Position numbers and translations under genes: made by a program. Shown here one piece after another: positions 44,961-55,639 of a stretch of DNA of 64,000 nucleotides (position 1 is the first letter of the stretch; every line of letters begins with the position of its first letter). The stretch lies in NCBI GenBank assembly GCA_028023455.1, contig JAQFVV010000043.1, forward strand, positions 3,819,058 through 3,883,057, written 5' to 3'. This DNA comes from Epiperipatus broadwayi (lineage: Eukaryota > Onychophora > Udeonychophora > Euonychophora > Peripatidae). The notes beneath the pieces were generated by a model that worked only from the letters and a program-made list of their open reading frames with translations, was not told the origin of the DNA and ran no database searches.

Positions 44961-45920
44961 ACCTATTTACCTACCTAAAAGGGATGTACAGATATGGAAT
45001 AAAGAGTGGCAAAATATTCATGCAGTATTGGTAGACATCTACTAGATAAAAGACCCTTTGAATTCTTTACCTAAGATAAATCAAAATGAGCCTTCATTTG
45101 AAATGAAGATGAACTTTATTAAAATGAATTGTAAATGAACTATTGAGCAACAAACTGCTTCTAACCTTTTCATAAATGAACTGAAAATGAGTCATCACAT
45201 GGATATGAATGAACTTTGTTAGAAGGACTTGCACATGAATTTGTTAAATAAAATTGTTGTTACCTAAAATTAATTTTAGTTATCCAGTTGTTCAATTCTA
45301 TTTTTTTTTGTTATTGCATCACTCATCATTCAGTGCACTTGTTCATGAGAATCTCATGCCTCCTGAGCTATGTCTGGCATAACTAGACCCAGGTAAGTCA
45401 GGTTGTAGTGAGATGGAACTCTAGTGGTGCCGTTTGGAAAACCAAACATAGAAATGTCTAGATGCTTCCAGTCTCTATGGTGCTAAATCCTCTGATGAGC
45501 AGGAAATATTGTTGTGGGGGGGGGTTTAATATCTGCATTGGGGAATGCCAATCGATAGTTCCTTCCTGCAACATGCTCATCAGGAAATTGTTACAACTGA
45601 AGTAATAAAAGGGTTGTACGGGTCCGGTTACAATATACATACATAACATGCGAGAAAATTAAACAGTAACAAATTTTAATGTTATTTTTCACTGTGGTCT
45701 CTGTTGACTAATTGTCTTTAATTTTTCATTTTACTTCTTGCATGTGTAAAACAATTGTTGTAAAAAAAAACAGAAGTGGAAAGATTTGTATTGATATTAC
45801 TAATAAATTCATTAGAATGCCACATTATGAATATAATAGAATAATATTAAAAAAAGATTTCTTTAAAAATAATGCTTCTATGTAAACAGCAATTAAAAAA
45901 TAAATAAATAACAACGTTTT
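44961..45920. other. No gene recognised
   Basis: 45060-45250 shows loose repetition of AATGAACTT-like words. 45310-45650 is less AT-rich but has no motif I can place. Confidence 0.45.
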
Positions 45921-45924
45921 TTTT

Positions 45925-46015
45925 CTTTTCATATGTCAAACGCATTGACTGGGAAGCAAACCCAGGCTAACTGCTTGGAAGGCAACTATGCTAACCACTA
46001 GGCCACCAATATTTG
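45925..46015 (-). mobile_element. Diverged tRNA-derived SINE
   Basis: Minus strand: GTGGCCTAGTGGTTAGCATAG (good A box), GCCTTCCAAGCAGTTAG arm, TGGGTTTGCTTCCC (B box with one change) and an end like the other SINEs (ATGCGTTTGACATATG). Its head differs from the common subfamily. Confidence 0.8.
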
Positions 46016-46030
46016 ACTTGTTTTCCGACT

Positions 46031-46127
46031 TAAAAACATATTGTGTCATTTCAAAAAAGCATTAGAGGTAGCCTTTTTGATTTTTATGACCTCAAATGCT
46101 TTTCTAAAATGACACAATATGTTTTTT
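46031..46127. repeat. Hairpin with ~38-bp arms
   Basis: AAAAACATATTGTGTCATTT and AAATGACACAATATGTTTTT are complementary, continuing through AAAAGCATT.GAGGT / ACCTCAAATGCTTTT with two single-base differences. Confidence 0.92.
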
Positions 46128-46139
46128 ACATTGTTATTT

Positions 46140-46880
46140 TTTTACTTTTTAGTTGGCTGTTTACATAAAGGCATTATTAAAAAAAAAAACTATATTATTT
46201 TCTTTTCTTTTGTTTTTCAAAACATTTTAGTATGTGCCGAATAATCATCTTCTACATCAGTTTCAAACTATTGGGCAATAAAAGTATCTCCATGTTTAAT
46301 TCATTTTTTAATCCATAGTTTATCAGTTCTACATTATCCAAGAAAACTTTCTCATCCCACATATTCATCTCATATAATCATTTACAATCTTTTAGGTTCA
46401 AGTTTAAGATTTAAAGTATTTATATATTAATCAGGATATTACTATATATATATACTATCTAAAAATATTTTATTTTGTAACTATAATTTATATATATATA
46501 TTGAAGCGTTTTGCCATCTGACTAGGTCTCTGTTACACATATAATGCATGAGTTGATCAAGTTATGCAAAAAGAAGAAAGTTTCATTACTATTTCTAAAA
46601 ACATATCTATATTTCCTGATCAACTCTACCTAGTAATTGTTATGACTTATGCTATTGACAAAATCAGCTTTTATTTCTTTTATAAGGGTTCCAGGATTCA
46701 TGTAAGAATTCACTGAAATCTGTCGCATCGCGTCTGATAAATTAAAAAGAAAAATGTTTTTAAAAGAATCGGTATCATATTTTACCGTAACTAGAATTAT
46801 TTTTTAAATATTATTATTCCTGGAGCTTAGTCAACACATATTGGCAAAGGTAAATTATGTCTTCAAATCTTACTAAACTA
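46140..46880. other. Spacer, no gene seen
   Basis: Nothing recognisable. Confidence 0.5.
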
Positions 46881-46969
46881 ATATTACGGGGTTCGAACTC
46901 AGACTTTCACATGACCCACCACTCTCAATGCCATCTCATATCGCTGAAATCACACACATGTTGAAAAGA

Positions 46970-47036
46970 TAAATAATCACCAATATACGTATTTCATGCT
47001 AAACCAGCAATCATCAGTTGGTCTAGATTACTATCC
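46970..47036 (-). ncRNA. Type I hammerhead ribozyme, family D (left arm)
   Basis: Minus strand: GTAATC and ACCAA stem I strands, core CTGATGA (complement of 47011-47017), stem II TGCTG-GTT-TAGCA, GAAA, palindrome TACGTA, triplet ATA, then TTGGT and GATTAT. Both stem I blocks pair. Predicted cleavage is between 46984 and 46983. Confidence 0.86.
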
Positions 47037-47277
47037 TCACACACACACACACACATATATATATATAAAATCAGTATTCAGCTTTATATTAAGATAGCCA
47101 ATCTTTATACTTTAATGGAAAGGCTTCAGTCTATTCCAACTCACAACTCTTTAGCCTTTCATTTCATTGAAAATCTGATGATGGAACGTTTAAAGCAAGA
47201 TTGAAGCCTTTCCATTAAAGTATAAAGATTGGCTATCTTAATATAAAGCTGAATACTGATTATATATATGTGTGAGG

Positions 47278-47340
47278 ATAGTAATCTAGACCAACTGATG
47301 ATTGCTGGTTTAGCATGAAATATGTATATTGGTGATTATT
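47278..47340 (+). ncRNA. Type I hammerhead ribozyme, family D (right arm)
   Basis: Same structure on the plus strand: core 47295-47301, GAAA 47317-47320, stem III TATGTA (one base changed from the left arm, still closing two pairs), triplet ATA, TTGGTGATTAT. Predicted cleavage is after 47328. Confidence 0.86.
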
Positions 47341-47459
47341 TATCTTTTCAACATGTGTGTGATCAGGTGAGTCAGCAATATGAGATGGCACTGAGAGTGG
47401 TGGGTTGTGTGAAAGTCTGAGTTCGAACCCCACATATATTATATATATAAATGCAGGTT

Positions 47460-49020
47460 TAAGCCTGTACAATGTATTAAACTAATATTAATAAATTTAA
47501 TAATAATCATCAATAACGTACAAGGAAAAGTTGGTATTAGAAATAAATATTTTATTCTAACAAATTAAAATAAAGAGAAATTACTAATTAAATAAAACTG
47601 GAGAGAACACACACTAATCCATTTATGAATCCATTAATAAAAAATAATAGTTAAACAATTAAAAAAGTTCTTGTGTAAACAAGAGTCTCTTGAACAATAA
47701 AATTTAAGTCTATATCGGGATCCTATTATAAGCATATTTTTAAGAATTGTTTGCAAATGCTTAATTTTGTCACAATCAGGAATGATTAATCTTAACTTAC
47801 CAGTAGGTTTAAGGAGTTCACAAAGCTTGTAGATTACTATGCATAGTTTTTTTTTGTGGGAGAATGAGCTCGGCCATCGGTTATCTACTGGTCAGTCATG
47901 AAAGCTTTTCTGATGTCCATCTTCAGGAACGATGTCAGCAAAAGCTCCAGCTCACTCCAACATGCAGAATTATTTCAGTGAAGGGTGATCCTAGATATAT
48001 TCTTTTGTTATCCAGGACCAAGTATAGGAAAAACAGACAAAACAAGACATTGATCAAACTGGTCTCTTCCTTTTTATACTTGAGGCCCAGTTTTCAGACT
48101 TCTGTGCATGTTATTATCATGGCGTTTAAGTTCATAATGTTGTACATTCTTTATCATTTTTCAATTACAAAGCTCTCTTTTTTATCAAGTCTTTTGGTCA
48201 TCTTTAATTAGCTAAAATATTTTTCTTTTAGCTTATCTGGATTAGTAATTTGTGTGTCTTTTGTTCTCTCCAATTTTTACTTTTATTTTTAATTAGTTAA
48301 AAAAAAATATGGACGGAAAATTAAACTTTTGTTGTACGTTTTAAAAAAAATTATACTAACGAAAAAAAAAAAATCTAAATTTACTTTTCTTTAGCTTTTA
48401 CCAAATGCTAATACATATATTTGTACCATATATAAATAAACAGTACAATATTAAATTAGAATATAGACTGAAATCAAAGTAGGTGACATATTTTCTCAAA
48501 AACTGTTATGTCTACTTTACAAAAATTTATACATATAATTTTTTAAAAAACACTTTTATTTCCATAAATGCACCCAAAAGTAAAAAAAAAACTGCTTTAA
48601 AAAGGAAAAACTAAATTTTCTTCAGCTTTTAGAATATTTTTTTCATTATTCATCAAAAATAAATGTATGGGTCAAAGAATCATTGAAATAAACTTGCAGT
48701 CAATGCATATATTCTTGCATCAATTCCAATCTATTGATCAAATAAAAAATTATTATTTTTTACATCAGATATTATTGAAACAAAAAACAGATGTTGAGGC
48801 AAAAATGGGCATTATTCACAAGTTTATTAATAATTCTTTATCCCATGCTTTTATTTTTGGTCACATAATATCATGAATACTGTGAAAGCTGAAGAAAAAT
48901 TATTTTTTACTTTTTAGTATATTTATATGAATAAAAGCATTACTTAAAAATTACATTTTATGTTCTACATTTTAGTTTTATATAATTGCAAAATTAAGAA
49001 AGTTTAGATACCATTTAATA
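47460..49020. other. No gene recognised
   Basis: A 115-codon plus-strand frame (47864-48211) is the longest here but shows no domain; it starts in a less AT-rich patch (47860-48060). The rest is A/T-rich with homopolymers. Confidence 0.45.
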
Positions 49021-49047
49021 CCACTAGATGGCAGTATAATTACTGCC

Positions 49048-49902
49048 TTGCTGTGTAGTCAGTGTGTAAATGTGACTAAAGAGGTGAGAAAGTGGTTTTT
49101 AAGTGTAGGTAGTCTAGAGAGAAAGTCAGAGGAGAGGGAGCAAAATGTAGTTAAGGAAGATAGGACAGAGTATGGTTTTAGTGGAGTGACAGGAAATATG
49201 GGTGGAGAAAGTAGTAATGCAATGGAGATGGTTAGACAGAGAATAAGTAAGATAGAGGAAGAAGTGAAGGATGTAGAAGTAAAATTAAAATTGTTAGAGA
49301 CAAAGAGTGAGGAGATAAAGGAATTATTGAGTAGAAATGATAAGGAAAAAATGGATAAGGAGGTCCAGAAGATGGTAGACAAGGTTACAGATGGAATAGA
49401 GAAAGTAGATTATGAGACAGTGTTGATAGGAGATTCACTAATAAGAGAATGTGGGGATATAATTGCAAGGGAAAATAGAAGCAGGTATGTTAGAGTATGT
49501 ATGCCTGGAGCAAAAATTAGGGATGTGACAGATAAAGTAAAAAAGCTAGGTAGTAGAGATGTATATGTTATGGTAGGGACTAATAATTTGTTAGAGCCAT
49601 CAGAGAGAGTAATGGATGAGTATGTAGAATTGATTAGAAATTTGAGGGAGATTAAAGGAAGAGTAGGGGTAGTTGGAGTATTACCAAGATTTGATAAGAG
49701 GTATTTGTTAGATAGAGCATGTTCTATAAATGAGAGAGTGAAAAAATTGTGTGAGAGAAATAATGTTGTGTTTGTGGATGTATGGGATTGGTTTATTGGA
49801 AAGAGGGAGTTGTATAGTAAAGATGGATTGCACTTAGGAAAACAAGGAAGTGAAGTTTTAGGGAGTTTGATATTTAAAGAATATAATTCGGGAAACTTTT
49901 AA
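49048..49902 (+). CDS. LINE ORF1: coiled coil plus SGNH (GDSL-type) hydrolase
   Basis: The frame opens at the last two Cys of a PHD finger (LLCSQC), so it has no ATG of its own. Residues about 70-120 form a heptad-rich, Glu/Lys-rich coiled coil (RISKIEEEVKDVEVKLKLLE). From residue 125 comes the SGNH hydrolase: IGDSLIRE (block I, nucleophile Ser), YVMVGTNNL (block III Asn), and DGLHLGKQG near the end (block V Asp and His). In CR1 elements this domain is an esterase of unclear role, with ORF1 binding RNA. The predicted triad is complete. The frame ends at TAA after a 2-base deletion relative to copy 2, which reads on into ORF2. Confidence 0.9.
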   Translation: MLCSQCVNVTKEVRKWFLSVGSLERKSEEREQNVVKEDRTEYGFSGVTGNMGGESSNAMEMVRQRISKIEEEVKDVEVKLKLLETKSEEIKELLSRNDKEKMDKEVQKMVDKVTDGIEKVDYETVLIGDSLIRECGDIIARENRSRYVRVCMPGAKIRDVTDKVKKLGSRDVYVMVGTNNLLEPSERVMDEYVELIRNLREIKGRVGVVGVLPRFDKRYLLDRACSINERVKKLCERNNVVFVDVWDWFIGKRELYSKDGLHLGKQGSEVLGSLIFKEYNSGNF

Positions 49903-49976
49903 AGGGGGGTGGGCTTTTAAATTGTAATATTATCAAAAACAAGACGAATGGAGGGGATATAAGAAATAAGCAAAAG

Positions 49977-50351
49977 ATGGTTGATTTAGATATAAGTGTA
50001 GATGTGGAGAGGGAATGGTTTTGTAAGATTAATGGTAAGAAAGTTTGTTATAAACGTAATGGAGAAGAAAGAATCAGAAGAATTTATAAAAGAATAGTTA
50101 GGAAAGAAAAAATTGTTAAAATTGGGTTTTTGAATATGCAAGGTGGTAGGAGACCAGAAAAGTGGCTGGAATTAAATAAAGCAATTGAAAATGAAGAGCT
50201 GGAGGTATTAGCAGTAGTGGAAACTCATCTAAGAGAAGAAGAAGAACCTATTTTGGAAGAGGTGTTATGGCAGGGTGTAAACAGAAAAGAAAAAGAAAAA
50301 AAGGGGTGGTGGTATAGGTGTTATATCGAGGAAATATTTAAATATTGTTAA
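49977..50351 (+). pseudogene. LINE ORF2 N-terminus: APE endonuclease start, frameshifted
   Basis: KIGFLNMQGGRRPEKWLELN (first strand, catalytic Asn), then LAVVETHLREEE (catalytic Glu). Upstream is a basic linker (KINGKKVCYKRNGEERIRRI). A one-base loss near 50308 relative to copy 2 sends the frame to a stop at 50351, while the domain continues in the 50365 frame. Confidence 0.9.
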
Positions 50352-50364
50352 ATGTCAAGAGCAT

Positions 50365-53300
50365 TTGTGGTTTGAAATAAGGTTGGGTAGACAAGAATGG
50401 ATGGTGGCTGTAGTGTATATAGCTACTGGAGATAGTCAAACTGTAATGGAGTGGAATAGTAGTATATATGAATGCCTAGTTAAGGATATACAAATTTTTA
50501 AAGAAAAGGGGAAGAGAATAATGGTTATAGGGGATATGAATGGACATATTGAAGAAATTGATGATGTAGATAATAAGAATGGTCAGTTTTTGAAGGAATT
50601 TTGTCAAAGAGTAAATTTGAGCATTGGGAATTTATCAAATATGTATGAGGGACAATACACATGGTCTAGGAATAATGTATTTCACACAATAGATTATGTA
50701 TTGGTAGAGAAAGAGGGAATGAATAAAATACGGAAAATTAAGGTGTTTGATAATGAAGAGAGAGTATGTAATAGTGATCATAATTTTATTGTAATAGAAA
50801 TGGTTAGTAATGTGATGGAGGATAGAAATAAAGGTAGAAATAATAGTGAAAGATGTGGATGGAGAGTGAATGATAAGAATAAGTTGGAAGAATATAAAAT
50901 AAAAGTTGAAGAAACCATGGAGCAGTTGGATGGGGATGAGTATAAGGACTGGTGTGGTGAAATAGAAAAAGTGGCAAATAGGGTTTTAGTTGAGAATATG
51001 CAGAAGAATAAAAGTAATAAAAAAATGAGAGTTAGTAAAAGTGTAAAAGAGAGGAAAAAAGCATGCAGAGAATATAAGTGTGCTATTAAGAACAAAGAAA
51101 GTGAAAATGATATTAATGCTAAATGGAGAAAGTACTTAGAAAAGAAGAAGTTGGCTAAAATGGATAATTATAGAGAGAGGATGAAGTTAAATAGTAAATT
51201 GTTGGAGGATATTAATAAAAGTGGAAGAGATGGGAGTAAAAAAATTTGGAATTACATTAAAAGGAGAAATGTAGGGGGAAGAGAGATAGTATTAATAGAT
51301 GATGAGGGAATAGAGTGTAGCTCTAGAGAAGAGGTAGAGAGAATCTTAAATAGATATGTAATGGATATAGAAAAGATGTTAGATGTGAAGGAAGTAGTGA
51401 TAGAAAAAATGAAAGCAGTTAGTAATGGGAATATTAGGTTCACAAAAAATGAATTGAATGAGGCAGGGAAGAGATTGAAAAGTGGAAAGGCGAGAGGTTT
51501 AGATGGATGGGCAGCAGAGATGGTAATGAATTTAGGGCATAGAGCAAAAGCAAAGTTATTATCATGTTTTAATAAAATGGCACAGAAGACAGTTTTTCCG
51601 GTTAGTTGGAGTAATACAAGAATAAGATTATTATTTAAAGGGAAGGGTAAGGATCATAGAAAGTTAAATAATTATAGACCAATAGCGGTAACATCAGTTT
51701 TATATAAAGTTTTCTCATATATGGTAGCTGGAAGAGTTGTAAAATGGATGGAAGAGAATAATGTAGTGGGGGAAATGCAAGGAGGTTTTAGGACAGATAG
51801 GCATATAGGAGATAGTTTGTTTGTAGTTACACAACTTATGGAGATGAGTAGGAATTCAGGTAGATCATTATATATGAGTTTTATAGATGTAGAGAAAGCA
51901 TATGATAGAGTAAATAGAAATAGATTATGGGTAAGGTTAGCCAATTTGGGAATGGATGAAGCTTTAGTAAATATTATTAAGAAATTATATGAAAATAATT
52001 ATTATACTTACCAGTTAGGGGATATAGAATCAGTTAAAGTTAAAAATGGGGTGGGATTAAGGCAAGGATGCCCTATGTCACCTATTTTGTTTTTGTTGTT
52101 TTTGAGTGAAATGGAGAAAGCAATAGAAAGACTAGGAAGAGGGGTAGAGATACCATTAATAGGTGGCAAGGGAGTATATATTTTGTCGGGTCTTTTTTTT
52201 GCAGATGATATCTTTTTGTGTGCAGAAAGAAGAGAAGATATGGAAATTATGTTGAGGACATGTGCAAGGGTGGGTAAAGAGATGGGGATTAAATTTAGTG
52301 AAGAAAAATCAAATATAATGATGGTTAATACTGGGGAAAGAGAAGATGTAGAATTTTTATTGGGGGATATAAAGTTAAGTGTGGTGGATAGATATAGGTA
52401 TTTGGGAATCATCTTATGTAATCAGGAAAATTGCTTGGATGAATGGGAGAAAAAATTGATAAATGAAGCAAAGAAAAGAAAGGGTTTGGTAAAGAAACTA
52501 ACAGTATTTTCATATAATAAATATGATGTAGCTAGAATAGTATGGAAGGGAGTTGCAGTAGCAGGGTTAACATATGGTAATGATGCATTATGTGTTAGTA
52601 AAAGGGTTTTAGATTATTTAGAGAAAGTACAAAGGGAAGTAGGAAGACATGCATTAGATGCAGAGATGTGGACAGCAAAGGAGGCAATTCAAGGAGAAAT
52701 GGGATGGTCAAGTTTTTATATGAGAGATGCAAAAAGTAAAATGAAAATGTTTGGTAGGTTGCAGTTTATGGATAGTAAAAGAATAGCAAAAATAGTGTTC
52801 AATTGGGTTATGAGTAAAGGGCAGGTAACAAGATGGGTGAGAAAGGTAATGCGGTATGCAAAAGATTTGGATAAAGAATTTATATCAGTATACTTGTATA
52901 AAAGGTGGGATGATTGTGTTAGGAGGATTGTTGAGTGTTATAGTGGTAAGGAATGGGATAAAAGAATAGAAGCATTAATAAAAAATAGGGAGTTGGAGAG
53001 ATGGAGAATTAGTATGGAGGGTAAGAAGAGTTTAAATATATATAGAAGTAAATAGAATATTGGATGTGAGTTAATTTATGATAATAGTAAGGAAAGTAGT
53101 TTATTATTTAAGGCTCGAATGGGATCTTTAGCAACAAGAGAATATACATGTAAATGGAAAACCATGGATAATTTAGTGTGCAGATTGTGTAAGGAAGGTA
53201 TAGAAAATATTAGGCACCTGTTGATTGAATGTAAATGCTTGAAAGCAGAAAGGGTACAGATAATGAAGTTATGGGAGAATAGACATGAACAAAGTGACTA

Positions 53301-53430
53301 TACAGAAAGTGAGTTATTAGTTTTTATGTTGGGTTTGCGAAGAGATAAGGGGGATTTAGATATAAAGGCCATAGAGTTGACAAAGTTTATGTTGTGGAAA
53401 TGGGATGGGGCAGAATATGGGAAGACTTAA
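50365..53430 (+). pseudogene. LINE ORF2: endonuclease remainder, RT and zinc tail
   Basis: An 896-codon frame (to 53055). Endonuclease: MVIGDMNGH (residues 54-61), TW near 100, IDYVLV and NSDHNF (136-141), all catalytic residues present. RT: KARGLDGWAAEM, LNNYRPIAVTSVLYKVF, GEMQGGFRTDR, FIDVEKAYDRV (near 505), GLRQGCPMSPILF, FFADDIFL (near 613) and YLGI. A TAG at 53053, where copy 2 has CAG, interrupts the same frame. It then resumes with CRLCKEGIENIRHLLIEC (CCHC-type zinc motif) to 53430. The enzyme nicks DNA and copies the RNA by target-primed reverse transcription. With only the TAG and the upstream shift it is nearly intact. Confidence 0.95.
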
Positions 53431-53539
53431 GAGTGGGGAATGGAGAATAAAATGGCTAACAGGTTTATCTGGGCATAATTTCTGAGATATTCTTGACTTT
53501 GTTTAAGGAGAAACCAAATACATCACATCACATCACATG

Positions 53540-54027
53540 CTGACATGGCTGTTTGTTCTGCAAGATAAGTTAAAGTATATATATTTTTTATGGGAATAGA
53601 GAATTTCATTGCTACAAAAATTGTTTGCTTACTATGTGGAGGTGGAAAGAAAATTGGGCTCAAGAGAGAGAGATTTAATTGGATTTGGAAAGATTGGAAA
53701 ACTGATAACATTTGGAAAGTGTTTCATTGTGCCATTTTAACAATAGAAGTAAGAAATATTTCTTGTTGTGTGTCTGTTACAGTACAGAAGCTTTATATAA
53801 AATTAGTTGGTTTTTAGTAAGTTTGCTACTAAATAATTTTTTAATTTAAGAAAGAGTGATTTTTTTTGAGAAAGAAGATAATGTTTTGAGGCCTAAGGTT
53901 GGGAAACATGTGTCAATCACCATTGAAAGAAAGAAAAGTTTTTCTCCTTTTGTATAAGGGGGTTTGTAGAATAGTAGAGAAGGCATAAAGTTAAATGTAG
54001 ATTAGGAGTCTTGGAAAAATAAGGAAT
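53540..54027 (+). other. Spacer, probable 5' UTR of LINE copy 2
   Basis: No domain in the 75-codon frame at 53590. The sequence turns purine-rich toward 54027 like the LINE sense strand, and ORF1 of copy 2 opens at its end, so at least its right part is likely LINE 5' UTR. Confidence 0.5.
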
Positions 54028-54990
54028 ATGAATTGCATTTGTATCCCACAGTGTATATATAATGGTCAGAAAGGAATTAGGCATGCTGTGGTAGAGTGTA
54101 CCATGTGTGATAAGGTTTATTATTTGAAATGCTTAAATAAGACTAGGAAGGATGTAACAGGTGTATGGTTATGTAGATGATGTGTAAATGTGATAAAAGA
54201 AGTGAAAAAATGGTTTCTAAGTGTAGATAGTTTAAAGAGAAAATCAGGAGAAATGGAGAAAAATGTAGTTGAGGAAAATGGAATAGAATATGTTTTTAAT
54301 GGTGTGACCAGAGATATGGATGACAAAATAAGTAGTGCAATGGAGATAGTTGGCCAAAGAATAAGTAAGATAGAAGAAGAGCTAAAGGACGTAGAAGCAA
54401 AATTAAAACTATTAGAGATGAAGTATGAGAAGATGAAGCAATTAATGAGTGGAAATGATAAGAAAGAAGTAGATAAGGAAATTCAGAAGATGGAAGAGAA
54501 TGTTATGGATGAAGTAGGGAAAGTAAACTATGAGACAGTATTGATAGGAGATTCACTAATTAGAGGATGTGGAGATGTAATTGCAAGGGAAAATAGAAAC
54601 AGGTATGTAAGAATATGTTTGCCTGGAGCTAGAATTAGGGATATTACAGATAAGGTAAAGAAACAAGGAAGTAGAGATGTGTATGTTATGGTAGGGACAA
54701 ATAATTTGTCAGAGCCATCAGAGAGAGTAATGGATGAGTACATAGAATTGATTAGTAATTTGAATAAGATTAAAGGAAGAGTAGGAATAGATGGATTATT
54801 ACCAAGATTCAACAATAGGTATATGTTAGATAGGGCAAGTTTTATAAATGAGAGATTGAAAAAATTATGTGAGAGAAATAATGTTATGTTTGTGGATGTG
54901 TGGTTTTTTTTATTAGTAAGAGGGAGTTGTATAGTAAAGATGGATTGCACTTAGCAAAACAAGGAAGTGAAGTATTAGGGAGTTTGATTT
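54028..54990 (+). pseudogene. LINE ORF1 copy 2: PHD finger, coiled coil, SGNH hydrolase
   Basis: An ATG at 54028 opens MNCICIPQC, followed by VECTMCDKVYYLKC and GVWLC, the Cys4-aromatic-Cys3 pattern of a PHD finger. An in-frame TGA (54178-54180) falls just before the last Cys. The coiled coil and SGNH domain follow (VLIGDSLIRGCG, VMVGTNNLSEP). A frameshift near 54903 breaks the end; block V (DGLHLAKQG) continues in the next frame. This start is chosen because it is the only upstream ATG in frame with the finger. Confidence 0.88.
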
Positions 54991-55637
54991 ATAAAGAATA
55001 TTTAGTTCAGGAAACTTATAAAGAGAGGTGGGGATTTAAATTGCAGTATTATCAAAAAAAGAAGAATGGATGGGATGTAAGAAATAAACAAAGGGTAGCT
55101 GATTTAGATATAAATGTAGATGTGGAGAGGGAATGGGTCTGTAAAATTAATGGTAAACAAGTTATTTACAAATGTAATGGAGAAGAAAGAGTCAAAAGAA
55201 TTTATAAAAGAGTGGATAGAAAAGAAGAAATTATTAAAATTGGGTATTTGAATATGCAAGGTGGTAGGAGACCAGAAAAATGGCTGGAATTAAACAAAGC
55301 AGTTAAAAATGAAGAGCTTGTACTATTAGCAGTAGTGGAAACACATCTAAGAGAAGAAGAAGAACCTATACTGGAAGATTTGGTATGGCAGGGTATAAAT
55401 AGAAAAGAAAAAAAAAAAGGGGTAGGTGGTATAGGAGTTATGTCAAAAAAATATTTAAATACTGTTAAATGTCAAGAACATTTGTGGTTTGAGATAAGGT
55501 TAGGAAGACAAGAATGGATGGTGGCTATAGTGTATATAGCCACTGGAGATAGTCAAACTATAATGGAGTGGAACAGTAGCATATATAAATGCCTAGTTAA
55601 GGATATACAGAGTTTCAAAAAAGGGGGAAGAAAATAA
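54900..55637 (+). pseudogene. LINE copy 2: SGNH end fused in frame to APE endonuclease
   Basis: One frame runs from the esterase tail (RELYSKDGLHLAKQG, then EVLGSLIYKEY) through a basic linker into the endonuclease (IKIGYLNMQGGRRPEKWLEL, AVVETHLREEEEPI, GGIGVMSKKYLN) with no stop at the expected ORF1/ORF2 boundary. It ends at a frameshift near 55633, in the GDMNGH region, which continues in another frame. Confidence 0.88.
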
Positions 55638-55639
55638 TA

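Larger units (their letters stand above)
46886..47455. mobile_element. Family D head-to-head element D6, two hammerheads
   Basis: Nearly complete inverted repeat. The left end GGGTTCGAACTCAGACTTTC mirrors the right end GAGTTCGAACCCC, and the arms meet near 47175-47200. Each arm carries a hammerhead facing the other. The GAGTTCGAACCCC ends match the pol III B-box consensus, so the unit may be tRNA-derived at one end. A CA/TA microsatellite sits at 47039-47065. Confidence 0.92.
49042..53538 (+). mobile_element. CR1-like LINE, copy 1
   Basis: Non-LTR retrotransposon with ORF1 (coiled coil plus SGNH esterase) and ORF2 (APE endonuclease, RT, C-terminal zinc motif). PHD and esterase domains in ORF1 are known for CR1-like LINEs. 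It is 5'-truncated inside the ORF1 PHD finger. The 3' end is a short run of CATCA units (53520-53538), the kind of terminal microsatellite CR1/L2 elements carry. The sense strand is strongly purine-rich. Few lesions: one frameshift in the endonuclease, one TAG after the RT, and several in the ORF1-ORF2 linker. Confidence 0.92.

Noticed and set aside
47170-47200. CTGATGATGGAACG near the centre of family D6
   Set aside because: No GAAA box and no stem II follow, so this CTGATGA is not a second ribozyme core.
47864-48211. 115-codon plus-strand frame
   Set aside because: No recognisable domain, no conserved copy in the window, and a hydrophobic AT-rich tail typical of chance frames.
51672-52412. 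Long minus-strand frames within the LINE
   Set aside because: These are antisense shadows of ORF2, caused by its purine-rich codon use.
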